A stretch of 45,449 nucleotides of DNA from Lachnospiraceae bacterium (lineage in GTDB: Bacteria; Bacillota; Clostridia; Lachnospirales; Lachnospiraceae): contig BLLU01000302.1 in assembly GCA_011959105.1 (NCBI GenBank), positions 1 to 45,449 of the forward strand, in the 5' to 3' direction. Shown here piece after piece: positions 8,770 to 17,751 of the stretch. The position numbers were made by a program, and so were the translations under genes. The notes beneath the pieces were generated by a model. It was not told the DNA's origin, ran no database searches, and worked only from the letters and a program-made list of their open reading frames with translations. The number at the start of each line of letters is the position of its first letter. The first letter of the stretch is position 1.

Positions 8770-9873
8770 ATGGCAGCATTGCATATTGGCTTTATCGGGC
8801 TGGGTTTGATCGGCGGTTCCATCGCCCGGGCCCTGCGGGAGAATATATCGGAACTCTACATGACTGCGTATGATGTGAATGCCGCCACACTGGAAGCTGC
8901 TGTGGGGGACGGGGTTATAGACAGGGCCGCAGTAAGGATTGATGAGACTTTTTCAACTTGCGACTATCTCTTTCTGTGTGCCCCGGTACAAAAAAACGAT
9001 GCTAACCTGGAGGCAGTAAAAAAGGTGATATCTCCCTCCTGCACCCTGACGGATGTGGGCAGCGTCAAGACAGATATCCATGAGCATATCACCCGGGCCG
9101 GGCTGGAAGCGCAATTCATCGGGGGCCATCCCATGGCGGGAAGCGAGCGTTTCGGCTACGTAAATTCCAAGGCCAAACTGCTGGAAAACGCTTATTACAT
9201 CCTGACTCCCACCGACCAGACCGACTCCCGGCGGCTGGAAGCATACCGGGCACTGGTGGAGACCATGGGCGCCCTCCCTCTGGTGCTGGATTATCGGCAG
9301 CACGATTATGTCACCGCCGGGATCAGCCATCTGCCCCATGTGATCGCCGCCTCCCTGGTAAACCTGGTGCGGGACTCGGACAGCCAGGACGGCATTATGA
9401 AACTGGTGGCCGCCGGAGGCTTCAAGGACATCACCCGGATTGCCTCTTCCTCCGCCGCCATGTGGCAGCAGATCTGCCTGACCAACACCGAAAATATTTC
9501 AAAACTGCTGGGCTGCTATATCGACTCCCTGTCCCAGATCAAAGAGGAACTGGATAACCGTCAGGGAGAGGCGCTGTACCGGCTCTTTGACAGCGCCAGA
9601 GTATACCGTGACTCCTTTATCAACGCCTCCAGCGGCCCTATAAAGCGGGTGTTCTCCTTCAACATCGACATAGACGACCGGCCCGGCATGCTGGCCCAGG
9701 TGGCCACCACCCTGGCTTTTAACAATATCAACATCAAAAATATCGGCATTGTCCACAACCGTGAGTATGAGGAAGGCGTACTTCGGATCGAGTTCTATGA
9801 CGAGTCTTCCCAGGACGCCGCCAAAAGACTGCTGTCCACCCCCCAATTTGTTATTCATGAAAAAAAATTATAA
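8770..9873 (+). CDS. tyrA: prephenate dehydrogenase with ACT domain
   Basis: 367 residues. It catalyses the NAD(P)-dependent oxidative decarboxylation of prephenate to 4-hydroxyphenylpyruvate in tyrosine synthesis. The Rossmann nucleotide site GLGLIGGSIARAL is at residues 9-21. The family motif GGHPMAGSERFGY is near residue 120, and a C-terminal ACT domain starts near residue 297 (FNIDIDDRPGMLAQVATTLA), the usual site of feedback control by an aromatic amino acid. The start at 8770 is set by AAAGGAGG eight bases upstream; a GTG at 8722 lies inside the structured leader. The gene stands alone between its promoter and the hairpin terminator at 9879. No other aromatic-pathway gene is adjacent. 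Confidence 0.95.
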   Translation: MAALHIGFIGLGLIGGSIARALRENISELYMTAYDVNAATLEAAVGDGVIDRAAVRIDETFSTCDYLFLCAPVQKNDANLEAVKKVISPSCTLTDVGSVKTDIHEHITRAGLEAQFIGGHPMAGSERFGYVNSKAKLLENAYYILTPTDQTDSRRLEAYRALVETMGALPLVLDYRQHDYVTAGISHLPHVIAASLVNLVRDSDSQDGIMKLVAAGGFKDITRIASSSAAMWQQICLTNTENISKLLGCYIDSLSQIKEELDNRQGEALYRLFDSARVYRDSFINASSGPIKRVFSFNIDIDDRPGMLAQVATTLAFNNINIKNIGIVHNREYEEGVLRIEFYDESSQDAAKRLLSTPQFVIHEKKL

Positions 9874-9878
9874 AAATA

Positions 9879-9925
9879 CACCTGCCTGTTTCTAATTGCC
9901 AGGCAGGTGCTATTTTAATTTTACA
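9879..9925. terminator. bidirectional terminator between tyrA and the PilZ gene
   Basis: CACCTGCCTG (9879-9888) pairs with CAGGCAGGTG (9900-9909). T-rich DNA follows on the plus strand (CTATTTTAATTTT), and TATTTTTAT follows on the minus strand. It lies between convergent genes. Confidence 0.85.
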
Positions 9926-9971
9926 TCTTCCTCTTTGTGCCATGCGAACTTTCGGCCGCGCCTGTCCCCCC

Positions 9972-10313
9972 TTACACCAGATCCGCCTCGGAAAATTTTT
10001 CATATACGCTGATCCGAAGGGCATCCTGCTCGGACATTCCGATAAAGATGGCTCCATAATGATAGAGTGCATAATCATCCAGTTCAATCCGCACAATCCG
10101 GAGAAAACAGTGAATTACTTCCTTGGTCCATATAGCCAGAGAACATTCATATACGGCGCCGATATCCAGCAAATCCTCGCAGGTAAAGCCTACCCCTGAT
10201 TTGGATACATCGATTAAGTCTATCACTACGGCATGTTTCACCGTGGAATCCAGACGCTTTACCATAAGCTGGGATTCCATATCCATTCTCTTACACTTTC
10301 TTCGTTCTTCCAT
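9972..10313 (-). CDS. PilZ-domain protein, probable cyclic di-GMP receptor
   Basis: 113 residues, a single PilZ domain. The cyclic-di-GMP signature is intact: the arginine cluster RRKCKR at residues 4-9 and DVSKSGVGF near residue 35. No partner domain is present, so it would act by binding another protein once loaded with cyclic di-GMP. No flagellar, pilus or cyclase gene is next to it, so the target is unknown. GGAGG lies nine bases before the ATG. A near-consensus promoter lies at 10351-10379. It ends at the shared terminator with tyrA. Confidence 0.8.
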   Translation of the reverse strand: MEERRKCKRMDMESQLMVKRLDSTVKHAVVIDLIDVSKSGVGFTCEDLLDIGAVYECSLAIWTKEVIHCFLRIVRIELDDYALYHYGAIFIGMSEQDALRISVYEKFSEADLV

Positions 10314-10350
10314 TCAAGTTATCCTCCAGGCCATACACATTCTAAACAAG

Positions 10351-10379
10351 ATTTTACATGATTCCTTACGAATTGTCAA
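10351..10379 (-). promoter_or_regulatory. promoter of the PilZ gene
   Basis: Minus strand: TTGACA (10374-10379), 17-base spacer, TAAAAT (10351-10356). The start codon at 10313 lies about 38 bases further on. Confidence 0.75.
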
Positions 10380-10502
10380 TTCCATCATGTATTAAAACCG
10401 AAATCGTCTACGGAACGCGGATATTGGTGCTTATCATTTTGTCTTTCTCTCATACTTCTTTTCGCATCATTTTATTTCACACCTGTTCCATAATGCTGAC
10501 AA

Positions 10503-13500
10503 TTAGAGGGCTTTTCCGACAAGTGTTTTCATAAACTCCTGACGATGAAAAAGTATACTTATCAGTTCTTTTTCCTGCTGCCAGCTAAAGGGTTCGGAAT
10601 GACAACATGTATTGCGGAGTTTTCTGAATGCTTCCAGATCCTCGGCATAGGTCTTCCACCACTGATCATCACATACCTGGCCGAACAGGCGGACCATGCG
10701 GGAGGCTAAACTGGACCGCAATTCCTCTTTATTCAGAATGTGTGTAAAAGTACCAGTTGTTACTTTCTGTTCCTCAATATCCCGAAACTTTTTCCTGTTT
10801 ACCTCCTCATCCGGAAAGATGACCTTCAGTCTACCCAACAGCAGTTCTTTCAGCAGAGATTCCATCGTCTTGCAGAACAAAATTCCCGCACAGGAGGCAT
10901 CCATTTCCTCCAGACGATATCTTTCTCTTAATTTGTTGAATAGTTCGTGCAGTAAAATGCTGCTGGTCAACCTTTTTTGAATCCCGCCAGGCAATTCCTG
11001 CATCTCTGCCTCCGAAAAGCCAAAGGCTTCCAACTGCGAAGATGTCAGGACGCTGCTTCTCCACAAGACATCCAGCTCCCTAAAAAGAGGCGTCACAAGG
11101 CTTTCCTCCAATTCTCCATCCATTGTCAATGAATCAGCGCCCGGCATTTCTTTTAGAAGACGTCCTATTTGCTTTTCATCTCCCTGATCGTCAGGACTAT
11201 CCATTGTTTTCTGTAAAGTACGGAGGGCATGGCTGTCTAGAATCCCCTTGACCTTACAAAATAAAGGAGAATGCTGCCAAACGGTAAAATCTCCGATCAC
11301 ATAAAAGCGGTATTTAGCTCTCGTGGCCGCTACATTGACAATGTTTGTGTTTACCCATCGGACTGCTGATAATGAATTTTTGTCACAGCCAAGTAGGAAT
11401 ACCACCTCATCTGCTTCTTTTCCCTGAAATGTATGTACGGTTCCAATGCATTGATCTACCCAATTCGATAAACGCTTATCTTTTTGATACTCTGGTTGAG
11501 AACGGATCAGTTTTTTCAGGCCATCACGCACAGTTGTAAAAGGGGTAATAACAAAAAGGCTGGGCATACCCTGGGATCTTTGAAAAGATTTTTGGATCAG
11601 TTCCCATGCCTTTCTTCCCTGATTCTCCACATAATGATCCTTTCCCTCTTTATTCTTTTCACTTCCACCTACATTGATCCACCCGGAACTTTCTCTGCAG
11701 AATCCAGACTCCTTTGCCGGGTCCGGCAAGGCCGTCTGCTGTTTCATCATCTGATTATAGGACAATGCATTTGACAATTCAAACATAGGGCTGATACACC
11801 GCCGATGCACCACCAGAGGACAGCCCACCCAGGTTTTATATCCGTCTTCAACATATGTAGTGCCAATGGAGTTCAGTCTGTCTGCAAATTCCTGAACAGA
11901 ATGCCTTTTTGATTGATAATACCCGGTATAGTCATTTTGAATTACCTGTTTAATCAGGTCCAGTTCATCCGTCACAACGGGTTCCACCTGCCTGGGATCC
12001 CCAACTACTATGGCTCGACGACAGCGGTACAGAGAACCCAATGCCATCTGTGGAGCCGCTTGTCCTGCCTCGTCAATAATCAGACAACCGATTTCCCCTG
12101 GATTTCGAATAGAAGCCAGCATATTCCCCGCCGACGCAAACGTGGTAGACAGTACTGGAGTCAGCAAAAACACTGTATTCAGGATAGAGCCAAACGCCGC
12201 TTCCCGGTCTCGTTGTGAAAAAATCACTGATTTATTATCGTCGTCCCTGGGTTCCTTCCACAGCAGCAAAAGATTTTTAAAATTCCATAAACAGGCCTTA
12301 GAGCCCAATAGGAATGCCTTATGAAGTCTCAACGCCTCACAAAATAATTTTTCCCGCTCCCGGTTATAAGCCGCTGTGTGCCAGGGATTTGCCAGCTGCG
12401 CCTTTGTGGATTCCTCATTTACTTCGCTGTCATATAGACGGAAGAACTCTTCGTCCAACACAGTCATCGCCTGATCACCCTGTCGTTGGGAAGCCTCTTT
12501 CAAAAACATATGATAGCGTCGGCTGGCCTCTTTTATCTTGTCTAAGCATGTTTCCAACTGCCATTGTAACTGATGAATCTGTTCCTGTATATTGCATTGT
12601 TCATCACAAAGCCTCTTTTTACGATTCTCAATATCGTAGAATATATGGCTTTGGTCATTCTCCTCCTTGATTTGCCGCTCCAACTCCCGTTTCAACTGAT
12701 CCGTTTTAACGGTCTCCTGCGAAAGAATCTGTTCCTTTTCGGACAATCCCTGATACTGTTCCTGAATCGTGCGGGACAACATGGTAGGACGATGAATGAT
12801 TTCGAAAAAAATGTCTCTAAAACGGCGGCGTTCCTCTAATTCCATTATATGCTGGCGGATACCACCAATTTGAGTTTCAACTTCTTTTTGATGTTTATTC
12901 TGTTGGAGCAGTTGATTTTGTAAGCAAACCAATTCCGCCTGCTCGTTCTTCAGGACCTGTTCCGCTTGCTCTGATTGCCGGATCAGTTCCTGTATTTCTT
13001 TCATCAAACGCGCCTCCTCCAGCTCTTGCCGGTGCTTCAGCTCACTTGCACTGTGCATCTGACGATTCAGTGCTGCTTTATCTTGTGAAAAACATCTCCT
13101 GGCATCACTGACCTGGAGGAGTTCTTGCTTCATTTGTTGAACCGTTTCCAACTGCTTCTCAAATCGTTGTACAGCCTCTGCATAGCTTTCTTTATGGAAT
13201 TGAATGCATTCTGAAGGGCCAAAACTCCTGATATACGGCTTCAAAACCGCACGCATATACTCTTTCAGATTACTCATTTTCCCAAATGGCGCAGAAATAA
13301 GTCCCCAGCGATCCCACTCGTTGTCTTTTCTTTTGGACAGGTCATTAGCCAATTTGGTAAAATAAACATCCGAATAGGATTGATATCTATACCCTTCCTC
13401 TTGTTGATTCCACACCAAATACTTTTCTTGAACTTCCTCATTCGGGCAAAATAGATTTCCCACTTCTATAAGTCCCCTGCGAATAGTGTCTTCTTCCTTT

Positions 13501-14897
13501 CCGCCAGGTTCCAATCCCTTCAGCAAAGCCGTTCCATCCGGCAATTCCTTTGTGATATTTTCTACTGCGGCATTGTTACAGGAAGCTACCAGCATCCCAT
13601 AATCTTTCAGGTTCTCGTCTTTAAAAGCATAATACCCCCAACAATATTTGGAATACCCTCTTTTCAGGCTGTCTCCATCTTGAAAAGTATGTTGGACAAA
13701 GGCATCATCGGGATCTTTATATTTTGCCAGCATACAAGCCCGCTCCACCACATTCCCCGCCACAATTTCTTTCAGTAAAGTGGTTTTCCCTGTACCGGGA
13801 GGACCGTTCACGGAGAAAATCGGCTGATTGTCTTGATTTGGACTCCAGCAGAGATTGATCGCCATCTGCTGCATCAAACAGGGCATATATTTAGAAGGCC
13901 ATTTGCCAAGAGGCGCTCTGGCAATATCTAAATGACAATGAAAAAAATCAGCACGCTCTTCTTCCTGCCCTTTTCCCCATGCGCTGTGCACATCAATCCG
14001 CTTTTGAAAATTCATCCATTCAAGTTCCTGTTTCTCTTCCGCGTATATCCCAATTATGTAATCCAATATTGCCTGTTCAAACGTTTTTTGGCCAAAAGTT
14101 TTATTTTTAAGCGCTTTTTCCACCATGTGCAGATCATCCACAAAAAAACTATTAGCCAGATCGCTGTCATGAAAGACATCTGCGTCTTTCGCCTTCGTAT
14201 CTTCATTTTGATACCGGCGGTAAATCATAATGCACTCCCAGTTAATTTTCTCTTCTTTCCGAATGATTTTTTCTAAATATTTTTTCTCCACTCCCTTTTT
14301 CACGGAATCCAGTAAATCAGCGGTAAGTACCATTCCCGTTTTCGTATTTCCTTCCTGTTCCACTAATTGATCATTCAATAATTGCATATCCGACTGGTAT
14401 GCGTCTATTGACAAAAGGTCTGCCATATTCTCTCGCGTCAGTTCACCAAGGTCTGTCGATATACGATAAATTCCCCAAACCAGAGGAGATAATTGTATGC
14501 TATCCGAAATGTACTTACCCCGCTCGTCACACTTTAAACCGATTAAGCATATGGATTTATCATTTTTCTCCGGCAGTTCAATATTACTGTTAAGTACTCT
14601 TTTTAAATAATCGGCAAAATGAAATCTCTCCATTTTTCCCAGACAAATATGAATTTCATCCGACAGCACTTTATGGTTTAAGTATCTAGCGGAATCCTCC
14701 TCCAACGCTTTTCCCGGTTCCTGCCCCTGGGGTAACGCATGGTACAAAATAATATGTCTATTTTTGTTTTCTCCCCTGGCAGCTTTTATACAATTCTCTC
14801 GCACGTCTTTACTCTGAACGGGAAAATCAGATTGGCCCAAGAATTCCACCAGATACCAGTATTTCACAATCATAGAAGCAAATGACCGTTTATCCAT
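10503..14897 (-). CDS. SF1 (Upf1/DNA2-like) helicase with long coiled coil and C-terminal HEPN-like domain
   Basis: 1464 residues. Walker A GPPGTGKTT is at 365-373, and Walker B IIDEAGQ has its Asp-Glu at 942-943. The late helicase motifs TVHTFQGKE and NVAATRAK follow, as in SF1B AAA_11/AAA_12 helicases. Between the Walker motifs, about residues 560-800, lies a long Gln/Glu-rich coiled coil. The last 180 residues are mostly helical and contain RNTCCH at 1428-1433, the R-N-x3-H motif of HEPN ribonucleases. The first 350 residues match no family I recognise. No nuclease of PLD or PD-(D/E)xK type is evident. A single large helicase joined to an RNase-like domain resembles stand-alone phage-defence proteins (Mokosh, Nhi), but this combination is inference. 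It is transcribed alone, with AGAGG near the start. Confidence 0.75.
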   Translation of the reverse strand: MDKRSFASMIVKYWYLVEFLGQSDFPVQSKDVRENCIKAARGENKNRHIILYHALPQGQEPGKALEEDSARYLNHKVLSDEIHICLGKMERFHFADYLKRVLNSNIELPEKNDKSICLIGLKCDERGKYISDSIQLSPLVWGIYRISTDLGELTRENMADLLSIDAYQSDMQLLNDQLVEQEGNTKTGMVLTADLLDSVKKGVEKKYLEKIIRKEEKINWECIMIYRRYQNEDTKAKDADVFHDSDLANSFFVDDLHMVEKALKNKTFGQKTFEQAILDYIIGIYAEEKQELEWMNFQKRIDVHSAWGKGQEEERADFFHCHLDIARAPLGKWPSKYMPCLMQQMAINLCWSPNQDNQPIFSVNGPPGTGKTTLLKEIVAGNVVERACMLAKYKDPDDAFVQHTFQDGDSLKRGYSKYCWGYYAFKDENLKDYGMLVASCNNAAVENITKELPDGTALLKGLEPGGKEEDTIRRGLIEVGNLFCPNEEVQEKYLVWNQQEEGYRYQSYSDVYFTKLANDLSKRKDNEWDRWGLISAPFGKMSNLKEYMRAVLKPYIRSFGPSECIQFHKESYAEAVQRFEKQLETVQQMKQELLQVSDARRCFSQDKAALNRQMHSASELKHRQELEEARLMKEIQELIRQSEQAEQVLKNEQAELVCLQNQLLQQNKHQKEVETQIGGIRQHIMELEERRRFRDIFFEIIHRPTMLSRTIQEQYQGLSEKEQILSQETVKTDQLKRELERQIKEENDQSHIFYDIENRKKRLCDEQCNIQEQIHQLQWQLETCLDKIKEASRRYHMFLKEASQRQGDQAMTVLDEEFFRLYDSEVNEESTKAQLANPWHTAAYNREREKLFCEALRLHKAFLLGSKACLWNFKNLLLLWKEPRDDDNKSVIFSQRDREAAFGSILNTVFLLTPVLSTTFASAGNMLASIRNPGEIGCLIIDEAGQAAPQMALGSLYRCRRAIVVGDPRQVEPVVTDELDLIKQVIQNDYTGYYQSKRHSVQEFADRLNSIGTTYVEDGYKTWVGCPLVVHRRCISPMFELSNALSYNQMMKQQTALPDPAKESGFCRESSGWINVGGSEKNKEGKDHYVENQGRKAWELIQKSFQRSQGMPSLFVITPFTTVRDGLKKLIRSQPEYQKDKRLSNWVDQCIGTVHTFQGKEADEVVFLLGCDKNSLSAVRWVNTNIVNVAATRAKYRFYVIGDFTVWQHSPLFCKVKGILDSHALRTLQKTMDSPDDQGDEKQIGRLLKEMPGADSLTMDGELEESLVTPLFRELDVLWRSSVLTSSQLEAFGFSEAEMQELPGGIQKRLTSSILLHELFNKLRERYRLEEMDASCAGILFCKTMESLLKELLLGRLKVIFPDEEVNRKKFRDIEEQKVTTGTFTHILNKEELRSSLASRMVRLFGQVCDDQWWKTYAEDLEAFRKLRNTCCHSEPFSWQQEKELISILFHRQEFMKTLVGKAL

Positions 14898-15031
14898 TCC
14901 TATTTCCTCTTTCTATTTTCTTTTTGTTAACTGAAAACATTTGACTCTCTTTGATTCTTCCACTCCAGGGGAATCTCCCCGGCACCCTCCTTCTTCCTGG
15001 CCCATACTCCCTCCATTCATCAAGCATAGCC

Positions 15032-15211
15032 TCACTGTGCACCAGAATCCGCATGACTTTTATACATTCGTGCTGGCATCATTTTCTTCTCTTCAAGCCC
15101 TTTCATAATATTATAGTGTGTATTCAGCACAAAATCAATGAGTACTTTATCCATCAAAAAAGAAGCTGTGAACTGAATTGCCCTATCGTTCACAACTTCA
15201 TTCTTCAACAT
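15032..15211 (-). CDS. possible small protein or gene remnant
   Basis: A 59-residue frame starting MLKNEVVNDRAIQF and ending near a KKMMPARMYK motif. The pattern recalls the short helical proteins with a SHOCT-like tail seen beside mobile genes in Clostridia, but the match is loose. AAGGGA precedes the ATG closely. It overlaps the end of the small frame at 15198-15308 by 14 bases and sits upstream of the helicase. The rest of the 14898-15382 gap shows no further gene. Low certainty. Confidence 0.35.
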   Translation of the reverse strand: MLKNEVVNDRAIQFTASFLMDKVLIDFVLNTHYNIMKGLEEKKMMPARMYKSHADSGAQ

Positions 15212-15308
15212 GTCCCTTCATTGCAACAAAATTTAAGCCAAACTCTTCTTGAGGAAAGCCATTGAAAACTGCCAGCCCCCAAAGTAGCAGATCTATCCGA
15301 TTGGGCAT
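15198..15308 (-). CDS. possible short frame, perhaps a C-terminal remnant
   Basis: A 36-residue frame (from MPNRIDLLLWGLAVFNGF) with AGGA six bases before its ATG. The open frame extends upstream to about 15360 with protein-like composition (QIIFQTLPLK), which suggests the tail of a lost longer gene rather than a complete one. Not recognised. Confidence 0.3.
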   Translation of the reverse strand: MPNRIDLLLWGLAVFNGFPQEEFGLNFVAMKGHVEE

Positions 15309-15382
15309 TTCATGTCCTGCTTTCAGCGGCAAAGTCTGGAAAATAATCTGCCCCGTTTTTTACTCATATCACGAACATCGCG

Positions 15383-16036
15383 TCACCGTTTTTTCAGATA
15401 AATGGACGCCAGTTCCTGTAGTCTCTGTGCCATCTCATCGTCCACAATGTCAAGACCAAAGCCTTTCATCATCTGGCGGAACAACATGAATTTCCGAAAA
15501 GCCCCCTCGGCGGAATCCCCAAAAATCATGGGATTCATCCAAATATTGGCCGCCATAATGATCAGTTCCGCCAACTCTTTCGGATACTCTGTCTGAATGG
15601 AGCCGTCCGCGATCCCCTGTTCGATAATGGGCTGAATATAGTCGGGGGCCGCCACCATCATAGTCTCACTGAAAATACTGTAGAGCAGCCTGGGATTGTT
15701 GCCCAGATTGGGGGCGGTGGAAAACATATCCTCCTGAACCGGTCTGAAAATGGATTCCCGAAATATGGCCCTTAGCTTTTCCTTTCCGTTTAAGTCCGGG
15801 GTATCGCGTATCACCGCCAGCATCCGATTGGACTCCTCCGTCATTCTGTCCGTAACAGCGATCAAAATATCCTCCTTGGACCTGAAGTGATGATAGATGG
15901 CCCCCTTGCTGAGTCCTCCCAGATTGTCTATAATATCCTGGATCGAAGTATATTCATAGCCCTTTTCCAGAAACAGACGACCGGCCACGTCCAAGATCAG
16001 ACTGACCGTCTCCTCCGGGTGTTTGTTCCTTGCCAT
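15383..16036 (-). CDS. TetR-family repressor
   Basis: 217 residues. An N-terminal TetR DNA-binding domain occupies residues 1-55, with the helix-turn-helix around IQDIIDNLGGLSKGAIYHHF; the ligand-binding half is variable. Two copies of CATACC-NNN-GGTATG lie in its promoter (16053-16067 and 16078-16092), so self-repression is very likely. No efflux or enzyme gene is divergent or in operon with it: the neighbours are the helicase downstream and a DUF1801 gene upstream. Its target may be itself plus a distant gene. The effector is unknown. Confidence 0.9.
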   Translation of the reverse strand: MARNKHPEETVSLILDVAGRLFLEKGYEYTSIQDIIDNLGGLSKGAIYHHFRSKEDILIAVTDRMTEESNRMLAVIRDTPDLNGKEKLRAIFRESIFRPVQEDMFSTAPNLGNNPRLLYSIFSETMMVAAPDYIQPIIEQGIADGSIQTEYPKELAELIIMAANIWMNPMIFGDSAEGAFRKFMLFRQMMKGFGLDIVDDEMAQRLQELASIYLKKR

Positions 16037-16052
16037 TATGTGTCCCCCCTTA

Positions 16053-16100
16053 CATACCGCCGGTATGTTTACGTTATCATACCTTTGGTATGTTTGTCAA
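16053..16100 (-). promoter_or_regulatory. TetR promoter with two identical-half palindromic operators
   Basis: Minus strand: TTGACA (16095-16100), 16-base spacer, GATAAC (16073-16078). The palindromes CATACC-GCC-GGTATG (16053-16067) and CATACC-TTT-GGTATG (16078-16092) have centres 25 bases apart; one fills the spacer, the other lies between the -10 box and the start codon. This is the expected layout for two repressor dimers. Confidence 0.75.
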
Positions 16101-16168
16101 GCCCTTTTCTATCTTTCTTTTTTCGGCCTTCTTTTTTCGGATAAGCCTATTCGATGAACCTGCATGGG

Positions 16169-16561
16169 TTATTTTCTCCAAAAAGCAGAACAGTCCGCCT
16201 TGTCCTGTCGGTTATATTCAATGATCCGTTCCAGCAGGGCATAATCCACCGGCTCCTCCCAGCGGATGCGGAACAGATTGGTGCCCTGGCTGTATCCGGA
16301 AGCCTGGATTTCCCGGGAAAATTTCCGAATTGCCGCAGGCTCCGGCGCCACGGAGAAATGCTGCTTCGCGGCGCTGAAACCGATTATAAACGTGCCATGA
16401 TCCGTAAAAACGGGCTGGTTCCACGCAATTTTAGGCTCCAAACCGGGAAACCTGGTTTTTGTCCATTCCAAAACTTCCCGCATTCGAACGCGATGAGTCT
16501 CGTTTTCAATCCTGGAGAGATACTTTTCAAAAACTTCCGCTGCTTTTATTTTGTCATGCAT
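16169..16561 (-). CDS. DUF1801 / YdhG-like protein
   Basis: 130 residues, one DUF1801 domain. Recognisable family features are the IAWNQPVF and FIIGFSAAKQHFSVAPE stretches in the middle. Relatives in Bacillus are called iron chaperones for frataxin-like reasons, but a true biochemical role is not settled for most members. It is soluble, with no signal peptide. The ribosome binding site is weak (AGGGATAAG). It stands between the TetR gene and a small membrane protein, without clear linkage to either. Confidence 0.75.
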   Translation of the reverse strand: MHDKIKAAEVFEKYLSRIENETHRVRMREVLEWTKTRFPGLEPKIAWNQPVFTDHGTFIIGFSAAKQHFSVAPEPAAIRKFSREIQASGYSQGTNLFRIRWEEPVDYALLERIIEYNRQDKADCSAFWRK

Positions 16562-16753
16562 ATCTTATCCCTGTCTGCTCTTCGGCGCAATCCTGAATTA
16601 GTAGTTACTATTTCATTTTTCCCTTTGATATGACGAATTAACCTTCATTACCCGCAGACTTTTCCTCAAAGCTGATGTACTTACGTCCGAGGGCGCTCTG
16701 TATGTACGGCTGCTATTCAATTTTTGCCGGCTACAATTCTACAAACTGGAAGT

Positions 16754-17041
16754 TTACTTCTTTCGCCTTTTCTTCAATATCAATTTTAAAAGCCATCGGG
16801 CAATTCCACCACATATCGAAATCAGAAAGCCCTCTTTTATCAGCGTGTTGCCAATCTCTGTGTTAATGGCATATTGTATTTGTAACTCCAATGGCGGGTC
16901 TTGATAAGGGATGCCTGCCTTAATTACGCAATAATATATACCTGTGGACAAAATAATAATTCCAGCTAATATAACTGCACTAGATGCCAAGCGAAGAGAT
17001 AATTCGCTTTTTGTTTCCCTCGTAGAATCCATAAGTTCCAC
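16754..17041 (-). CDS. small two-helix membrane protein
   Basis: 95 residues. One hydrophobic helix lies at about 19-40 (SSAVILAGIIILSTGIYYCV) and a second at about 72-90, with a very basic tail (KKRRKK), so both ends probably face the cytoplasm. No family recognised. It follows the NADAR-like gene by 47 bases on the same strand and could be the last gene of that operon. Function unknown. Confidence 0.5.
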   Translation of the reverse strand: MELMDSTRETKSELSLRLASSAVILAGIIILSTGIYYCVIKAGIPYQDPPLELQIQYAINTEIGNTLIKEGFLISICGGIARWLLKLILKKRRKK

Positions 17042-17088
17042 AACCTCTCATTTTTGTACTGTTTAATTTTCCGATAAACCGAAATTCG

Positions 17089-17727
17089 TCAACAAAAAAT
17101 ATGTTCTTTGTGGAATTGAATAAAATCCTCTTTATTAAAAGATGGTAGATACCCGTATTCGTCTACAATTAACTTAAGGATCGCAGCAGCTCTTGCCTGG
17201 GTATTGATACTTTTTGTGGGATTAAATTCAATATCTGTAAAATAATTGTAACACAAAACAGTGTTGATATCATCTGTTGTAAACGATTGTTTTATAGCGG
17301 CAATGTAGATAAAATCATAGAATACCGTTTGAGGAATTAAAGGAAAATCTTCATTTTGGTAACGAAACGTTTTTAGGCTTCCTGATTTTTGCAACCTCTC
17401 ATCGCGTTTGGCTTCTTTCGGCGACACATCAAGCAAATCAAGATAAGGCCCTCCATTCTCAAAAACTTTAGCACTCTGAAAAATATTCTCAAGAGTATAG
17501 CTATTTATCTTGAGATTGAACGCACTTAATCTAATTCCAATGGCTTCCGTGCTCCTGCTGCTGATTTCCAATGGCCTGGCACTTGCGTCTGTTTTTATAA
17601 TGGCATCGTGCAGACTTTTTATGGATTTTTGTTTTTGAGAAACTGCAAAACCAGAATACCATTCAAACGAATACATTTCACTGATAACTTTTCTTTGATT
17701 AACAAAGAATGCAGGTCGTTTCGCCAT
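17089..17727 (-). CDS. NADAR-like protein of the DarT1-antitoxin type, without visible toxin
   Basis: 212 residues. The start MAKRPAFFVN, the segment EWYSGFAVSQKQKSIKSLHD, the phrase RPLEISSRST, and the late block FTDIEFNPTKSINTQARAAA fit, from memory, the NADAR family found as antitoxins of DarT1. Those enzymes remove ADP-ribose from guanine in DNA. No DarT1-sized toxin gene is adjacent: the partner in the operon is a 94-residue protein 24 bases upstream. It could be an orphan antitoxin, an immunity gene against foreign DarT or phage, or a base-repair enzyme. AGGAGGG precedes the ATG. Expression is probably driven from the 18215-18265 promoter block. Confidence 0.6.
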   Translation of the reverse strand: MAKRPAFFVNQRKVISEMYSFEWYSGFAVSQKQKSIKSLHDAIIKTDASARPLEISSRSTEAIGIRLSAFNLKINSYTLENIFQSAKVFENGGPYLDLLDVSPKEAKRDERLQKSGSLKTFRYQNEDFPLIPQTVFYDFIYIAAIKQSFTTDDINTVLCYNYFTDIEFNPTKSINTQARAAAILKLIVDEYGYLPSFNKEDFIQFHKEHIFC

Positions 17728-17751
17728 TGTCCCTCCTGAATAAAATATGGT

